Origin: Nakamurella lactea DSM 19367
GTDB taxonomy: Bacteria > Actinomycetota > Actinomycetes > Mycobacteriales > Nakamurellaceae
DNA: 64,000 bases
Assembly: GCF_000426645.1 (NCBI RefSeq)
Contig: NZ_AUFT01000007.1
Coordinates: 310,001-374,000 of the forward strand
Direction: 5' to 3'
Made by a program: the position numbers and the translations under genes. The stretch's first letter is position 1. Every line of letters starts with the position of its first letter. Below the pieces are notes generated by a model. It ran no database searches. It had not been told where the DNA came from and saw only the letters and a list, made by a program, of their open reading frames with translations. Positions 42,554 through 50,389 of the stretch are shown in pieces.

Positions 42554-43312
42554 ATGTCCGGGCCCACCGCGCCGTCCGGTGACCCTGCGCCGTCCGGTGA
42601 CCCTGCGCCGTCCGGTGACCCTGCGCGGCCCCGCGACGCTGCGCTGTCCGGTGACCCTGCGCGGCCCGGCGACCCTGCGCTGTCCGGTGACGCTGCGCGG
42701 CCCGGCGACGGGCCGTTCGGTCACCGGCTCGGTTGGGGCTCGGCGCCTGCCCTGCTGGTGATCGATATGGTGCGCGCCTACTTCGCCCCGGAGGCGCCGT
42801 TCTACTTGGGCCGGCCGGACGTCGTCGACCGCTGCGCGGAGTTGCTCGGCGCCGCGCGGGGTGCCGGCATACCGGTGGTGCACACCACGGTGCGGTATCG
42901 GGCGGACGGGGTCGACGGCGGGCTGTTCATCCGCAAGGTCCCGGCGCTGCGGCTGTTCTGTGACGGGGCCGGCACCGACTGGCACGAGACGCTGCCGGCG
43001 GTGGCGCCCAGGGCGGGAGAGCTGGTGATCACCAAGCAGTACGCGTCCGCCTTCGCGGGGACGTCGCTGGCCGCCAGCCTGGTGGCGATGGGGGTGGACA
43101 CGCTGGTGCTGTGCGGCGTGTCCACCTCGGGTTGTGTGCGGGCCACCGCGACCGACGCGATTGCGCTGGGATTCCGGCCGATGGTGGTGGCCGAGGCCTG
43201 CGGCGATCGGAGCGAGGGGATCCATCGGGCGAACCTGACCGACCTGGATCTCAAGTCCGCGGACGTGGTGGACATCGACGAGGTACTGACCCGGCTGAGG
43301 CAATCGGGCTGA
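42554..43312 (+). CDS. Isochorismatase-fold cysteine hydrolase, N-carbamoylsarcosine-amidase-like
   Basis: The 252-residue protein has the catalytic triad of the fold: Asp in ALLVIDMVRAYF (near residue 73), Lys in VITKQYASAFAGTSL, and Cys in LCGVSTSGCVRATATDA. The GVSTSGCVR loop is typical of N-carbamoylsarcosine amidase. It would hydrolyse a carbamoyl amino acid, releasing CO2 and NH3, after HyuAB opens a hydantoin. The first 57 residues are a (PSGDPA)n-like repeat ahead of the domain, which really begins near LGWGSAPALLV. ATG follows directly on the HyuB stop. Confidence 0.87.
   Translation: MSGPTAPSGDPAPSGDPAPSGDPARPRDAALSGDPARPGDPALSGDAARPGDGPFGHRLGWGSAPALLVIDMVRAYFAPEAPFYLGRPDVVDRCAELLGAARGAGIPVVHTTVRYRADGVDGGLFIRKVPALRLFCDGAGTDWHETLPAVAPRAGELVITKQYASAFAGTSLAASLVAMGVDTLVLCGVSTSGCVRATATDAIALGFRPMVVAEACGDRSEGIHRANLTDLDLKSADVVDIDEVLTRLRQSG
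42572..42715 (+). repeat. 18-base minisatellite at the amidase N-terminus, eight units
   Basis: Units of CCGTCCGGTGACCCTGCG: the first three are perfect, then variants alternate (CGGCCC-type and CTGTCC-type), giving a 36-base higher-order period. They encode PSGDPA, RPGDPA and LSGDPA hexapeptides, in frame throughout. Confidence 0.95.
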
Positions 43313-43315
43313 GCG

Positions 43316-43389
43316 ACCCGATCCGGCCTCAACTTGTCGATCGTCGCAGGTCGACCTGCGAGAATGCGGAAGTTGAGGCCCGATCGGGT
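43316..43389. repeat. 74-base hairpin element, copy 2
   Basis: Arms ACCCGATCCGGCCTCAACTT and AAGTTGAGGCCCGATCGGGT pair over 19 of 20 bases. The 34-base loop contains a perfect 16-base palindrome CGCAGGTCGACCTGCG. It starts three bases after the amidase stop and supplies the last 20 codons and the stop of the convergent alpha/beta hydrolase gene. Confidence 0.88.
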
Positions 43390-44081
43390 CGGGCGTCCAC
43401 GCCATCGGTCAGGATCGCGAAGAGCTCATCCGGCGCCTCGTTCATCACCTCGTGACCGACGGCCAGCTCGTGCACCTCCCAGGTCGGGTCGCTGCGGAGT
43501 CGCTCGTACTGGCCGCGCAGCGGTGTCGTCGACGCCCACCCGGACGCGTAGATCAGGGTGCGCCGGCGGACGCGGTCGATGCCATCGCCGAGCCGAAGCC
43601 GTTGCAGGAAAGACGGCATGGGGTGCGGGCGGGTTCGTGGATCTGCTCCGACCCGCGGCGCCGCGGTGCGTCCGTCGGCCCGGGCGCCGGCAATGACCCG
43701 CTCCCGGTAGTACTCGTTGGCGCGTTCCCACCAGGAGTCGCCGTCCGCCGGCACGAACGCGTCGCAGTAGACCAGCCGATGGACCGGCCGTGCCGACCGG
43801 TCGGCCGCACCGGCAATCACGAAACCGGCATAACTGTGGCCACACAGCGTGATCGGGCCCGGGCCGCCCGCGTCCAGCGCGGCGAGCACCCGGACGATAT
43901 GGGTATCCAGGTTCGCGGAGGCGCCGTCCACCGTCGGCTCGGTCTCCAGCCCGTCCAGGGTGACGGCGATCGCCCGGTGGCCGGCTGCCTGCAGTCGGTC
44001 GACGATGCCGTCCCAGGTCCACGCTCCGTGCCACGCACCGGGCACCAGGACAAAGGTCTGCGTGCTGCTCGTCATCTCCAT
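43329..44081 (-). CDS. Alpha/beta hydrolase (esterase EstC/salicylate-esterase-like)
   Basis: The 250-residue protein has FVLVPGAWHGAWTWDGI at the N-terminus, the nucleophile elbow LCGHSYAGFVIAG (Ser near 85), HRLVYCDAFVPADGDSWWE, and HELAVGHEVMNEAPDEL with the catalytic His, a pattern shared by plant-type methylesterase-like hydrolases. No signal peptide. Two ATGs (44081, 44075) are equally good. The last 20 residues (RPDRASTSAFSQVDLRRSTS) are encoded by the inserted hairpin element. It is divergent from an AraC regulator, its likely controller. Confidence 0.85.
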   Translation of the reverse strand: MEMTSSTQTFVLVPGAWHGAWTWDGIVDRLQAAGHRAIAVTLDGLETEPTVDGASANLDTHIVRVLAALDAGGPGPITLCGHSYAGFVIAGAADRSARPVHRLVYCDAFVPADGDSWWERANEYYRERVIAGARADGRTAAPRVGADPRTRPHPMPSFLQRLRLGDGIDRVRRRTLIYASGWASTTPLRGQYERLRSDPTWEVHELAVGHEVMNEAPDELFAILTDGVDARPDRASTSAFSQVDLRRSTS

Positions 44082-44135
44082 GGGACCAGGGTTCGCCCGC
44101 GCGGGCCTGGCTGTCCACCGGTACGCTGCCAGGTT

Positions 44136-45014
44136 ATGCCCGTTGGCCGCCAACCTGCCGCGCCACCGGCCACCGAGCCGCCGATCCTGTGGGCCACCGG
44201 CGGTCGGCACCACTGGTCCGCCGGCCAAACCGTTGCCCCACATACCCACTCGCGCGGCCATCTCGTCTATGCCGCCCGCGGCGTCCTGTCCGTGCACACC
44301 GAGCGGGGCACCTCGGTCGTACCGACCAACCGGGTCGCCTGGGTTCCGGCCGGTGTCTCGCATTTCCATCGGGCGCACAGTGCCACCGACATGCGCATCC
44401 TGTTCCTTCCGCACGCCGACAACGACCGGCTGCCGGACCATCCGGTGGTGCTGCTGGCCGAGAACCTCGCCCGTGAACTCCTGCTCACCCTCACCGGGCC
44501 GCGCAGCTACGCCGGCCCGGACGTCGAGGATCGCGGCCGGCTGGGCCGGTTGCGACGCGTGCTGCTCGACGAACTGCACGACGCCCGGGAGCAACCGCTG
44601 CAGATCCCGGAACCGGTGGACGACCGGCTGCGTAGCATCGCCCGGCGATTGCAGGACGACCCGGCCGACAACAGCTCGTTGGCCGAACTCGGCCGAACCG
44701 GCGGCGCCAGCGCCCGCACCCTGAGCCGACTGTTGCAGCGCGAGCTCGGCATGACCTTCTACCAGTGGCGCACCCAGCTGCGGCTGGCCCATGCGCTCGC
44801 CCTGCTGGCCGACGGCCACGACATCACCTCGGTCGCGCACTCCTGCGGCTGGAGCAACCCCAGCAGTTTCATCGCCGCCTTCACCGGGCTGCTCGGCACC
44901 ACGCCCGGCCGCTATCAGCACCTCGGGGCCGAGGATCTCACCCGGCCGGGTGCTCAGATGGTCGGCAGCCCAAGCACTTCGACGATGGAGCTGGTGGCCC
45001 CACCCCTGGGCTGA
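44136..45014 (+). CDS. AraC-family regulator with N-terminal cupin sensor
   Basis: The 292-residue protein has a cupin sensor (HHWSAGQTVAPHTHSRGHLV, ERGTSVVPTNRVAWVPAGVS, HFHRAHSATDMR) and a C-terminal AraC DNA-binding domain with two helix-turn-helix units: SLAELGRTGGASARTLSRLL, and ITSVAHSCGWSNPSSFIAAF, ending TTPGRYQ. It is divergent from the alpha/beta hydrolase across 54 bases containing the palindrome GCCCGCGCGGGC (44095-44106). The ATG at 44136 is chosen because it opens the cupin; the frame is open much further upstream. Confidence 0.9.
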   Translation: MPVGRQPAAPPATEPPILWATGGRHHWSAGQTVAPHTHSRGHLVYAARGVLSVHTERGTSVVPTNRVAWVPAGVSHFHRAHSATDMRILFLPHADNDRLPDHPVVLLAENLARELLLTLTGPRSYAGPDVEDRGRLGRLRRVLLDELHDAREQPLQIPEPVDDRLRSIARRLQDDPADNSSLAELGRTGGASARTLSRLLQRELGMTFYQWRTQLRLAHALALLADGHDITSVAHSCGWSNPSSFIAAFTGLLGTTPGRYQHLGAEDLTRPGAQMVGSPSTSTMELVAPPLG

Positions 45015-45144
45015 CGAGACCGGACCGCCCATCGGGCGCGGTCGGACACGCTCAGCGATAGTGCCGATCCGCCGAAAGGGTGCAAATCCAGTTGGCCGCG
45101 ACCTGAAGTCCCGGAGGCGTAGACGCCGACCGTCAATCATGCTA

Positions 45145-45156
45145 ATTGTAAACAAT
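45145..45156. promoter_or_regulatory. ATTGTAAACAAT palindrome upstream of the GH36 pair
   Basis: Arms ATTGT and ACAAT surround AA. It ends 64 bases before the first GH36 ATG. A near-identical sequence, ATTGTTAACAAT, lies at almost the same distance from the ABC binding-protein gene at 59845. The rest of the 45015-45220 gap shows nothing recognisable. Confidence 0.6.
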
Positions 45157-45220
45157 GAGTAGTCGACAGGGCGGTCGCCAGCCGGGCGCGCTCGATTCTG
45201 CGTAAGGAACCAGTGGTCGC

Positions 45221-47701
45221 ATGGCGCAGCACCCGTTCAATTCTGCAGGGGCCATCGGGCCGAAGCGCACTCCCCCCACCTGGTCGGTACCCGACTTCGA
45301 CAAGCACCCGCCGTTCTCGTTCACCTACGGGGGCGTGGCGTCCAGCAAGCTGCTGCCGAAGTGGCGGCACCGGAGTTCGGGTGGTCGGTTCTCGGGCGGC
45401 CGAATCGAGCGACACACCTGGACCGACCCGGTCACCGGCCTGGCGGCAGTCCTGGACGCCAAGCGGTTCACCAGCTCCGGCGCCGTCAGCTGGATCGTGT
45501 ACTTCCGGAACACCTCGAAGATCGGCACTCGGCTCATCGGTGATGTGCTGGCACTGGACCTCTCGACCCAGCGACGGTCGACGGAGCAGCTGCTCATTCG
45601 CAGCAACAACGGTAGCGACGCGCGGGTCGTCGACTTCGCGCCCTTCGAGTTGGAGCTCACCGACGGGAAGTGCTGGCTGTTCTCCAACTCGGCCGGGCGG
45701 CCCAGCGACGGCATCGTCGCCGGCGAGAGCAGCCCGTGGCGCTACTTCAGCGGCGGTGACGCACCCGGGTACATCAACTCCGACCAGCATTCGACGGTGA
45801 TCGCCGGCGGCACCGCGACCCTGACCTTCACCGGCACCTCGATCACCTGGATCGGCGTGCGCAACATCGACTGTGGAATGGCCGACGTGTTCATCGACGG
45901 TGAGCAGGCCGCGGTGGTGGACCAGTACGGAACGTCCTGGCTCAAGCAGCAGGAACTGTTCACCAGGGCAGACCTGCCGGACGGCGAGCACACCATCATG
46001 ATCCAGTCCAGGGCGGACCGGAATCCGGCCGGTATCGGCAACAACGTCAACATCGACGCGTTCACCGTCGGCCGTCCTGGCGCCGAGGCCGAGGTGATCA
46101 ACGACGACGACGCGCGCATCGTCTACGGCATGCAGCCCGTCGGCTCGTCCAGCTGGGTCCGCAACGGTTGGCCGTACTTCAACTTCGATGCCGGTGGCGA
46201 GGGGCTGATCGCGGCCGTCGGTTGGCCAGGGCAGTGGGCGCTGCAGGCGGAGCGGTCGGGCACCGAGGTCCGGATCCGCGCCGGCATGGCCCAGGTGGAT
46301 CAGCTACAGGACGGCGACCGCATCCAGCAGGCCGAGCTGACCGAGCTGTGGCTGCAGCCGGGTGAGGAGATCCGCACCCCGCAGATCGTGCTGCTGCCAT
46401 GGAGCGGAGCCGACCATCACGACGGTCAGAATGCCTGGCGTGCCTGGTTTGTCGACCACCACATGCCGCGCACCGGTGGCGTCCCGGTGCCGCCGCTGTG
46501 CCCGACCCAGTCCAACGACTACTTCGACGGGCAGTGGGACACCGCAGCGGACGAGCTCACCTGGCTCAACGCCTACGGCGAGCACGGCGCCACCCCGGGG
46601 ACCGGCGGCGCCCACGACCATTGGTGGATCGATGCCGGTTGGTACGCGGTTCCCGAGGGCGCGTCCGAGGACTGGAACTGGCCGGGGACCTGGTATCCGG
46701 ACCCGAATCGCTACCCGGACGGGCTCAAGCCGATCCTGGACCGGGCGCACGAACTCGGTATGCGCAGCATCGTCTGGTTCGAACCGGAACGGGTCCGCAA
46801 GGGCACCTGGGTGCACCAGCATCATCCGGAGTGGTTGTTGCCGATCGAGGGCAACGACGACGTGCACCTGCTGGATTTCGGCAACGCCGAGGCGCAGCAG
46901 TGGATGACGCAGACCGTCGGCGACATGATCGAGCACGACGGCATCGACGTCTACCGGGAGGACTTCAACATCGGCCCGCTGCAGTACTGGCGCGAGAACG
47001 ACACGTTCGGTCGCCGCGGGATGGTGCAGATACGGTACGTGACAGGACATCTGGCCTACTGGCGAGCACTGCAGGAGCGAAAGCCGGGCCTGGTGATCGA
47101 CACCTGCGCCAGCGGCGGCAAGCGATTGGACATCGAGACGCTCGGACTTGCCGTCAATCTGCTGCGCAGCGATCTGGTGCGGCACGCCGTCGGGAACCAG
47201 TCGCACCTTCACGCACTGTCCAGCTGGGTGCCGCTGCACGGCGGCGTGGTCAGGGTGACCGGCAGCCCCACCGACCTGTACGACTCCCGCAGTGCCTACG
47301 GCCCGTCGCTGCACCACGCGTTGGACGTTCGTCAGGCCGATGCCCCCTGGGACACCCTCAATCAGACCGCCGCGGAATGGAAGGCGATCTCCGGGCACTT
47401 CTACGGCAACTTCTTCCCGCTGACGCCAGGCGGTTCGGGAGACGACATCTGGGTCGGCTGGCAGTTCGGTCAGCGGGATGCCTTCGCCGGTGTCGTGCAG
47501 GTCTTCCGCCGGGCGGACAGCCAGGAGTCGAGTGCCACGCTTCTACTGCGAGGGTTGACCGAGAAGCAGCGGTACGCCGTGACGGATCGCGACTCCGGTG
47601 ACACCCAGGTCCTGCTCGGTAGCGAGCTGATGAATGACGGGCTGAAGGTGTCGATCGACACGGCGCCGGCCGCTCGAATCCTGGAATACCAGCGGGCCTG
47701 A
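45221..47701 (+). CDS. GH36-like alpha-galactosidase homologue without export signal, with inserted beta-sandwich
   Basis: The 826-residue protein is a GH-D clan glycosidase: N-terminal supersandwich parts (residues about 30-175 and 290-420), barrel with DHWWIDAGWY (467-475), the probable nucleophile Asp581 in DVYREDFN, and probable acid/base Asp637 in DTCASGGKRLDIETL. Residues about 178-285 (ITWIGVRNIDCGMADVFIDG, ELFTRADLPDGEHTI) form a jelly-roll, carbohydrate-binding-like module inserted in the N-terminal domain. The YREDFN motif differs from the KWDMN of classical alpha-galactosidases, so specificity is open. No signal peptide. It is paralogous along its whole length to the next gene. Confidence 0.85.
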   Translation: MAQHPFNSAGAIGPKRTPPTWSVPDFDKHPPFSFTYGGVASSKLLPKWRHRSSGGRFSGGRIERHTWTDPVTGLAAVLDAKRFTSSGAVSWIVYFRNTSKIGTRLIGDVLALDLSTQRRSTEQLLIRSNNGSDARVVDFAPFELELTDGKCWLFSNSAGRPSDGIVAGESSPWRYFSGGDAPGYINSDQHSTVIAGGTATLTFTGTSITWIGVRNIDCGMADVFIDGEQAAVVDQYGTSWLKQQELFTRADLPDGEHTIMIQSRADRNPAGIGNNVNIDAFTVGRPGAEAEVINDDDARIVYGMQPVGSSSWVRNGWPYFNFDAGGEGLIAAVGWPGQWALQAERSGTEVRIRAGMAQVDQLQDGDRIQQAELTELWLQPGEEIRTPQIVLLPWSGADHHDGQNAWRAWFVDHHMPRTGGVPVPPLCPTQSNDYFDGQWDTAADELTWLNAYGEHGATPGTGGAHDHWWIDAGWYAVPEGASEDWNWPGTWYPDPNRYPDGLKPILDRAHELGMRSIVWFEPERVRKGTWVHQHHPEWLLPIEGNDDVHLLDFGNAEAQQWMTQTVGDMIEHDGIDVYREDFNIGPLQYWRENDTFGRRGMVQIRYVTGHLAYWRALQERKPGLVIDTCASGGKRLDIETLGLAVNLLRSDLVRHAVGNQSHLHALSSWVPLHGGVVRVTGSPTDLYDSRSAYGPSLHHALDVRQADAPWDTLNQTAAEWKAISGHFYGNFFPLTPGGSGDDIWVGWQFGQRDAFAGVVQVFRRADSQESSATLLLRGLTEKQRYAVTDRDSGDTQVLLGSELMNDGLKVSIDTAPAARILEYQRA

Positions 47702-47782
47702 GGACGCGCTCGACCAACCCATTGTCCACCACCAGGCGCCGGCCCGGGCGCGCTGGAATCCTAGCCAAGGAACGGTAATCGC

Positions 47783-50389
47783 ATGCCACAGCACCCGATC
47801 GAATCAGCGCCTGAGGATTCACCGAAGTCGGCGGTCAACCGGCGGAAGTTCCTGGAGTTCGCCGGTCTGGCCGCCGGGACGGCAGCGCTGCTGCCGTTGA
47901 CCGGACAGCAGGCGGCCGCCGCCACCGGCGGGAAGCCGGGAACGCCGGTCGCGGCGTCGGCCGGATGGTCGCTGCCGGACTTCGCCACCACACCGCCGTT
48001 CTCGTTCACCTACGGCGGTGTTCCGTCCCATGAGCTGTTGCCGCGGTGGCGCCGGTCCCGGTCGTCCCGCAACGTCGCCGGCGGCCGTCAGTCGACGGTC
48101 ACCTGGACCGATCCGGTGACCGGACTGAAGGTGGCGCTGGAGAGCGTGCAGTACAGCCGGACGAACGCCGTCTCCTGGCTGGTCAACTTCACCAACACTT
48201 CCACCATCGGCACCCGGCTGATCGAAAACGTTCTCGCACTGGATGTCTCGCTCAAGCCGCGATCGCTGGGGGAGTGGACCGTCCACACCAGCAGCGGCAG
48301 TGACGCCAAGGCACAGGACTTCAGCCCGTTCGACGTCCGCCTGCCCGCCGACAGCTTCCGGCTCTTCTCCACCGCGAACGGCCGCCCGTCGGACGGGGTG
48401 TACAGAGCCGCGGCCGGCAATCCGTGGGCCTACCTGACCGGCAGTGGCGCACCGGGATACATCAACTCCGACCAGCACTCCACCACGGCGGCCGGCGCGA
48501 CCGCGAGCCTGACCTTCGAGGGCACAGCGATCACCTGGATCGGCGTCCGGAACGTGGACTGCGGCAAGGCCGATGTGCTGATCGATGGCGAGCAGGTCGC
48601 CGTCGTCGATCAATACGCGACGTCCTGGCTCAAGCAGGTCGAGCTGTTCACCAAGACCGATCTCGCGGCCGGCACGCACACCATCGTGGTGCGATCCAGG
48701 TCCGACAAGAACCCGGCCGGCATTGGGGTGAACGTCAATGTGGACGCGTTCAAGATCGGCACCGGCGACGACGCCGAGGTGGTCAACGACAACGATCCCC
48801 GGATCACCTACGGCATGGACAGCTCGCAGGTCTCGACCTTCATCCGCAACGGCTGGCCCTACTTCAACTTCGACTGGGGTGGCCAGGGGATGATCGCCGC
48901 GATCGGCTGGCCGGGCCAATGGGCCCTGCAGAGCGAGCGGATCGGCACCGGCACCCTCCGGGTGAAAGCGGGGATGACGCAGCTGGACTCGGTCGCCGAC
49001 GGCAGCCGGATCGAGGCCGCCGAGCTCACCGCACTCTGGCTGGAACCGCGCGAGCAGATCCGCACGCCGCGGATCGTCGTGCTGCCCTGGCAGGGCCAGG
49101 ACTGGCATGCAGGGCAGAACGACTGGCGGCAGTGGTTCGTCGCGCACCAGCTACCGCACACCGACGGCGCCGTCGTCCAGCCACTGGCGCCGACCCAGTC
49201 GAACGACTACTTCCCGGAGCAGTGGGACACCTCCGCCGACCAGATCACCTGGCTCAACGCCTACGGCGAAAACCACGCCACGCCCGCGACCGGTGGCTCG
49301 CTCGATCACTGGTGGATCGATGCCGGCTGGGCCGCCGTTCCCGAGGGCGCCTCGCACAGCTGGAACTGGCCCGGCTCCTGGTTCCCGGATCCCGACCGGT
49401 ATCCGGACGGCCTGAAGCCGGCGCTGGACCGGGCACACGAACTGGGCATGCGGACCATTGTCTGGTTCGAACCCGAACGGGTACGCCAAGGTACCTGGCT
49501 GCACGTGAACCACCCCGAGTGGTTGTTGTCGATGCCCGGCAACTCCGACATCTTCCTGCTCGACTTCGGCAAGCCCGCGGTCCGTCAGTGGGCGACGAAG
49601 ACCATCGGCGACATGATCGTGCACGACGGCATCGACGTCTACCGCGAGGACTTCAACGTCGGTCCTCTCCCGTACTGGCGGGAGAACGACGCCTACGGCC
49701 GTCGCGGCATGCTGCAGATCCGATATGTGGAAGGGCATCTCGCCTTCTGGCAGGGGCTGCAGCAGCGCAAGAAGGGGCTGGTCATCGACACCTGTGCCAG
49801 CGGTGGGCGCCGGATGGATGTAGAGACCCTGGGGCTGGCGGTCAACCTACTCCGCAGCGACTACGTGCTCAACGCCATCGGCAATCAAACGCACATCCAT
49901 GGCGCCTCGAGTTGGGTGCCGTTGCACGGTGGGGCAGTACGGGTCACCGGCAGCCCGGATGATGTCTATAACGTGCGAAGCAACTACGGGCCGTCGTTGC
50001 ACAACGCCTTGGACGTCAACCAGCAAAATACACCGTGGGACACCCTCAAGGAGACGACGGCAGAGTGGAAGAAGCTGTCCACGCACCTGTACGGCGACTA
50101 CTTCCCGCTGACCGACGGCGGTCCCGCGTCGGATGTCTGGATCGCCTGGCAGTTCGGCGAGCGGGACGCCTCCGCCGGCTTCGTGCAGGTCTTCCGGCGC
50201 CCGGACAGCCCGGACAGCTCGACCACCATCAAGTTCCGCGGGCTGCAGCAGAACCGGCAGTACAAGGTGACGGACCGCGATTCCGGTGCCTCGCAGGAGA
50301 TTCCCGGCAGTGACCTGATGAACGCCGGTCTGCAGGTGTCCGTGGATGCGGCTCCGGCCGCCCGGATCCTGGAGTACCAACGGGTATGA
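47783..50389 (+). CDS. GH36-like alpha-galactosidase homologue, Tat-exported paralogue
   Basis: The 868-residue protein repeats the architecture of the preceding gene but begins with a twin-arginine signal (NRRKFLEFAGLAAGTAALLP, then cleavage near AAAATG). The barrel has LDHWWIDAGWA, DVYREDFNVG and DTCASGGRRMDVETL, and the inserted module has ITWIGVRNVDCGKADVLIDG. The first eight residues (MPQHPIES) resemble those of the paralogue (MAQHPFNS), so the Tat segment lies between shared ends. The upstream leader is also similar to that of the first gene, indicating a tandem duplication. Its stop overlaps the FAD oxidoreductase start as ATGA. Confidence 0.86.
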   Translation: MPQHPIESAPEDSPKSAVNRRKFLEFAGLAAGTAALLPLTGQQAAAATGGKPGTPVAASAGWSLPDFATTPPFSFTYGGVPSHELLPRWRRSRSSRNVAGGRQSTVTWTDPVTGLKVALESVQYSRTNAVSWLVNFTNTSTIGTRLIENVLALDVSLKPRSLGEWTVHTSSGSDAKAQDFSPFDVRLPADSFRLFSTANGRPSDGVYRAAAGNPWAYLTGSGAPGYINSDQHSTTAAGATASLTFEGTAITWIGVRNVDCGKADVLIDGEQVAVVDQYATSWLKQVELFTKTDLAAGTHTIVVRSRSDKNPAGIGVNVNVDAFKIGTGDDAEVVNDNDPRITYGMDSSQVSTFIRNGWPYFNFDWGGQGMIAAIGWPGQWALQSERIGTGTLRVKAGMTQLDSVADGSRIEAAELTALWLEPREQIRTPRIVVLPWQGQDWHAGQNDWRQWFVAHQLPHTDGAVVQPLAPTQSNDYFPEQWDTSADQITWLNAYGENHATPATGGSLDHWWIDAGWAAVPEGASHSWNWPGSWFPDPDRYPDGLKPALDRAHELGMRTIVWFEPERVRQGTWLHVNHPEWLLSMPGNSDIFLLDFGKPAVRQWATKTIGDMIVHDGIDVYREDFNVGPLPYWRENDAYGRRGMLQIRYVEGHLAFWQGLQQRKKGLVIDTCASGGRRMDVETLGLAVNLLRSDYVLNAIGNQTHIHGASSWVPLHGGAVRVTGSPDDVYNVRSNYGPSLHNALDVNQQNTPWDTLKETTAEWKKLSTHLYGDYFPLTDGGPASDVWIAWQFGERDASAGFVQVFRRPDSPDSSTTIKFRGLQQNRQYKVTDRDSGASQEIPGSDLMNAGLQVSVDAAPAARILEYQRV

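Noticed and set aside
45050-45135. Possible riboswitch ahead of the GH36 genes
   Set aside because: The region has short GC-rich stems, but I could not find a conserved core of any class I know (for example the B12 box or the THI element). A covariance-model search would decide.
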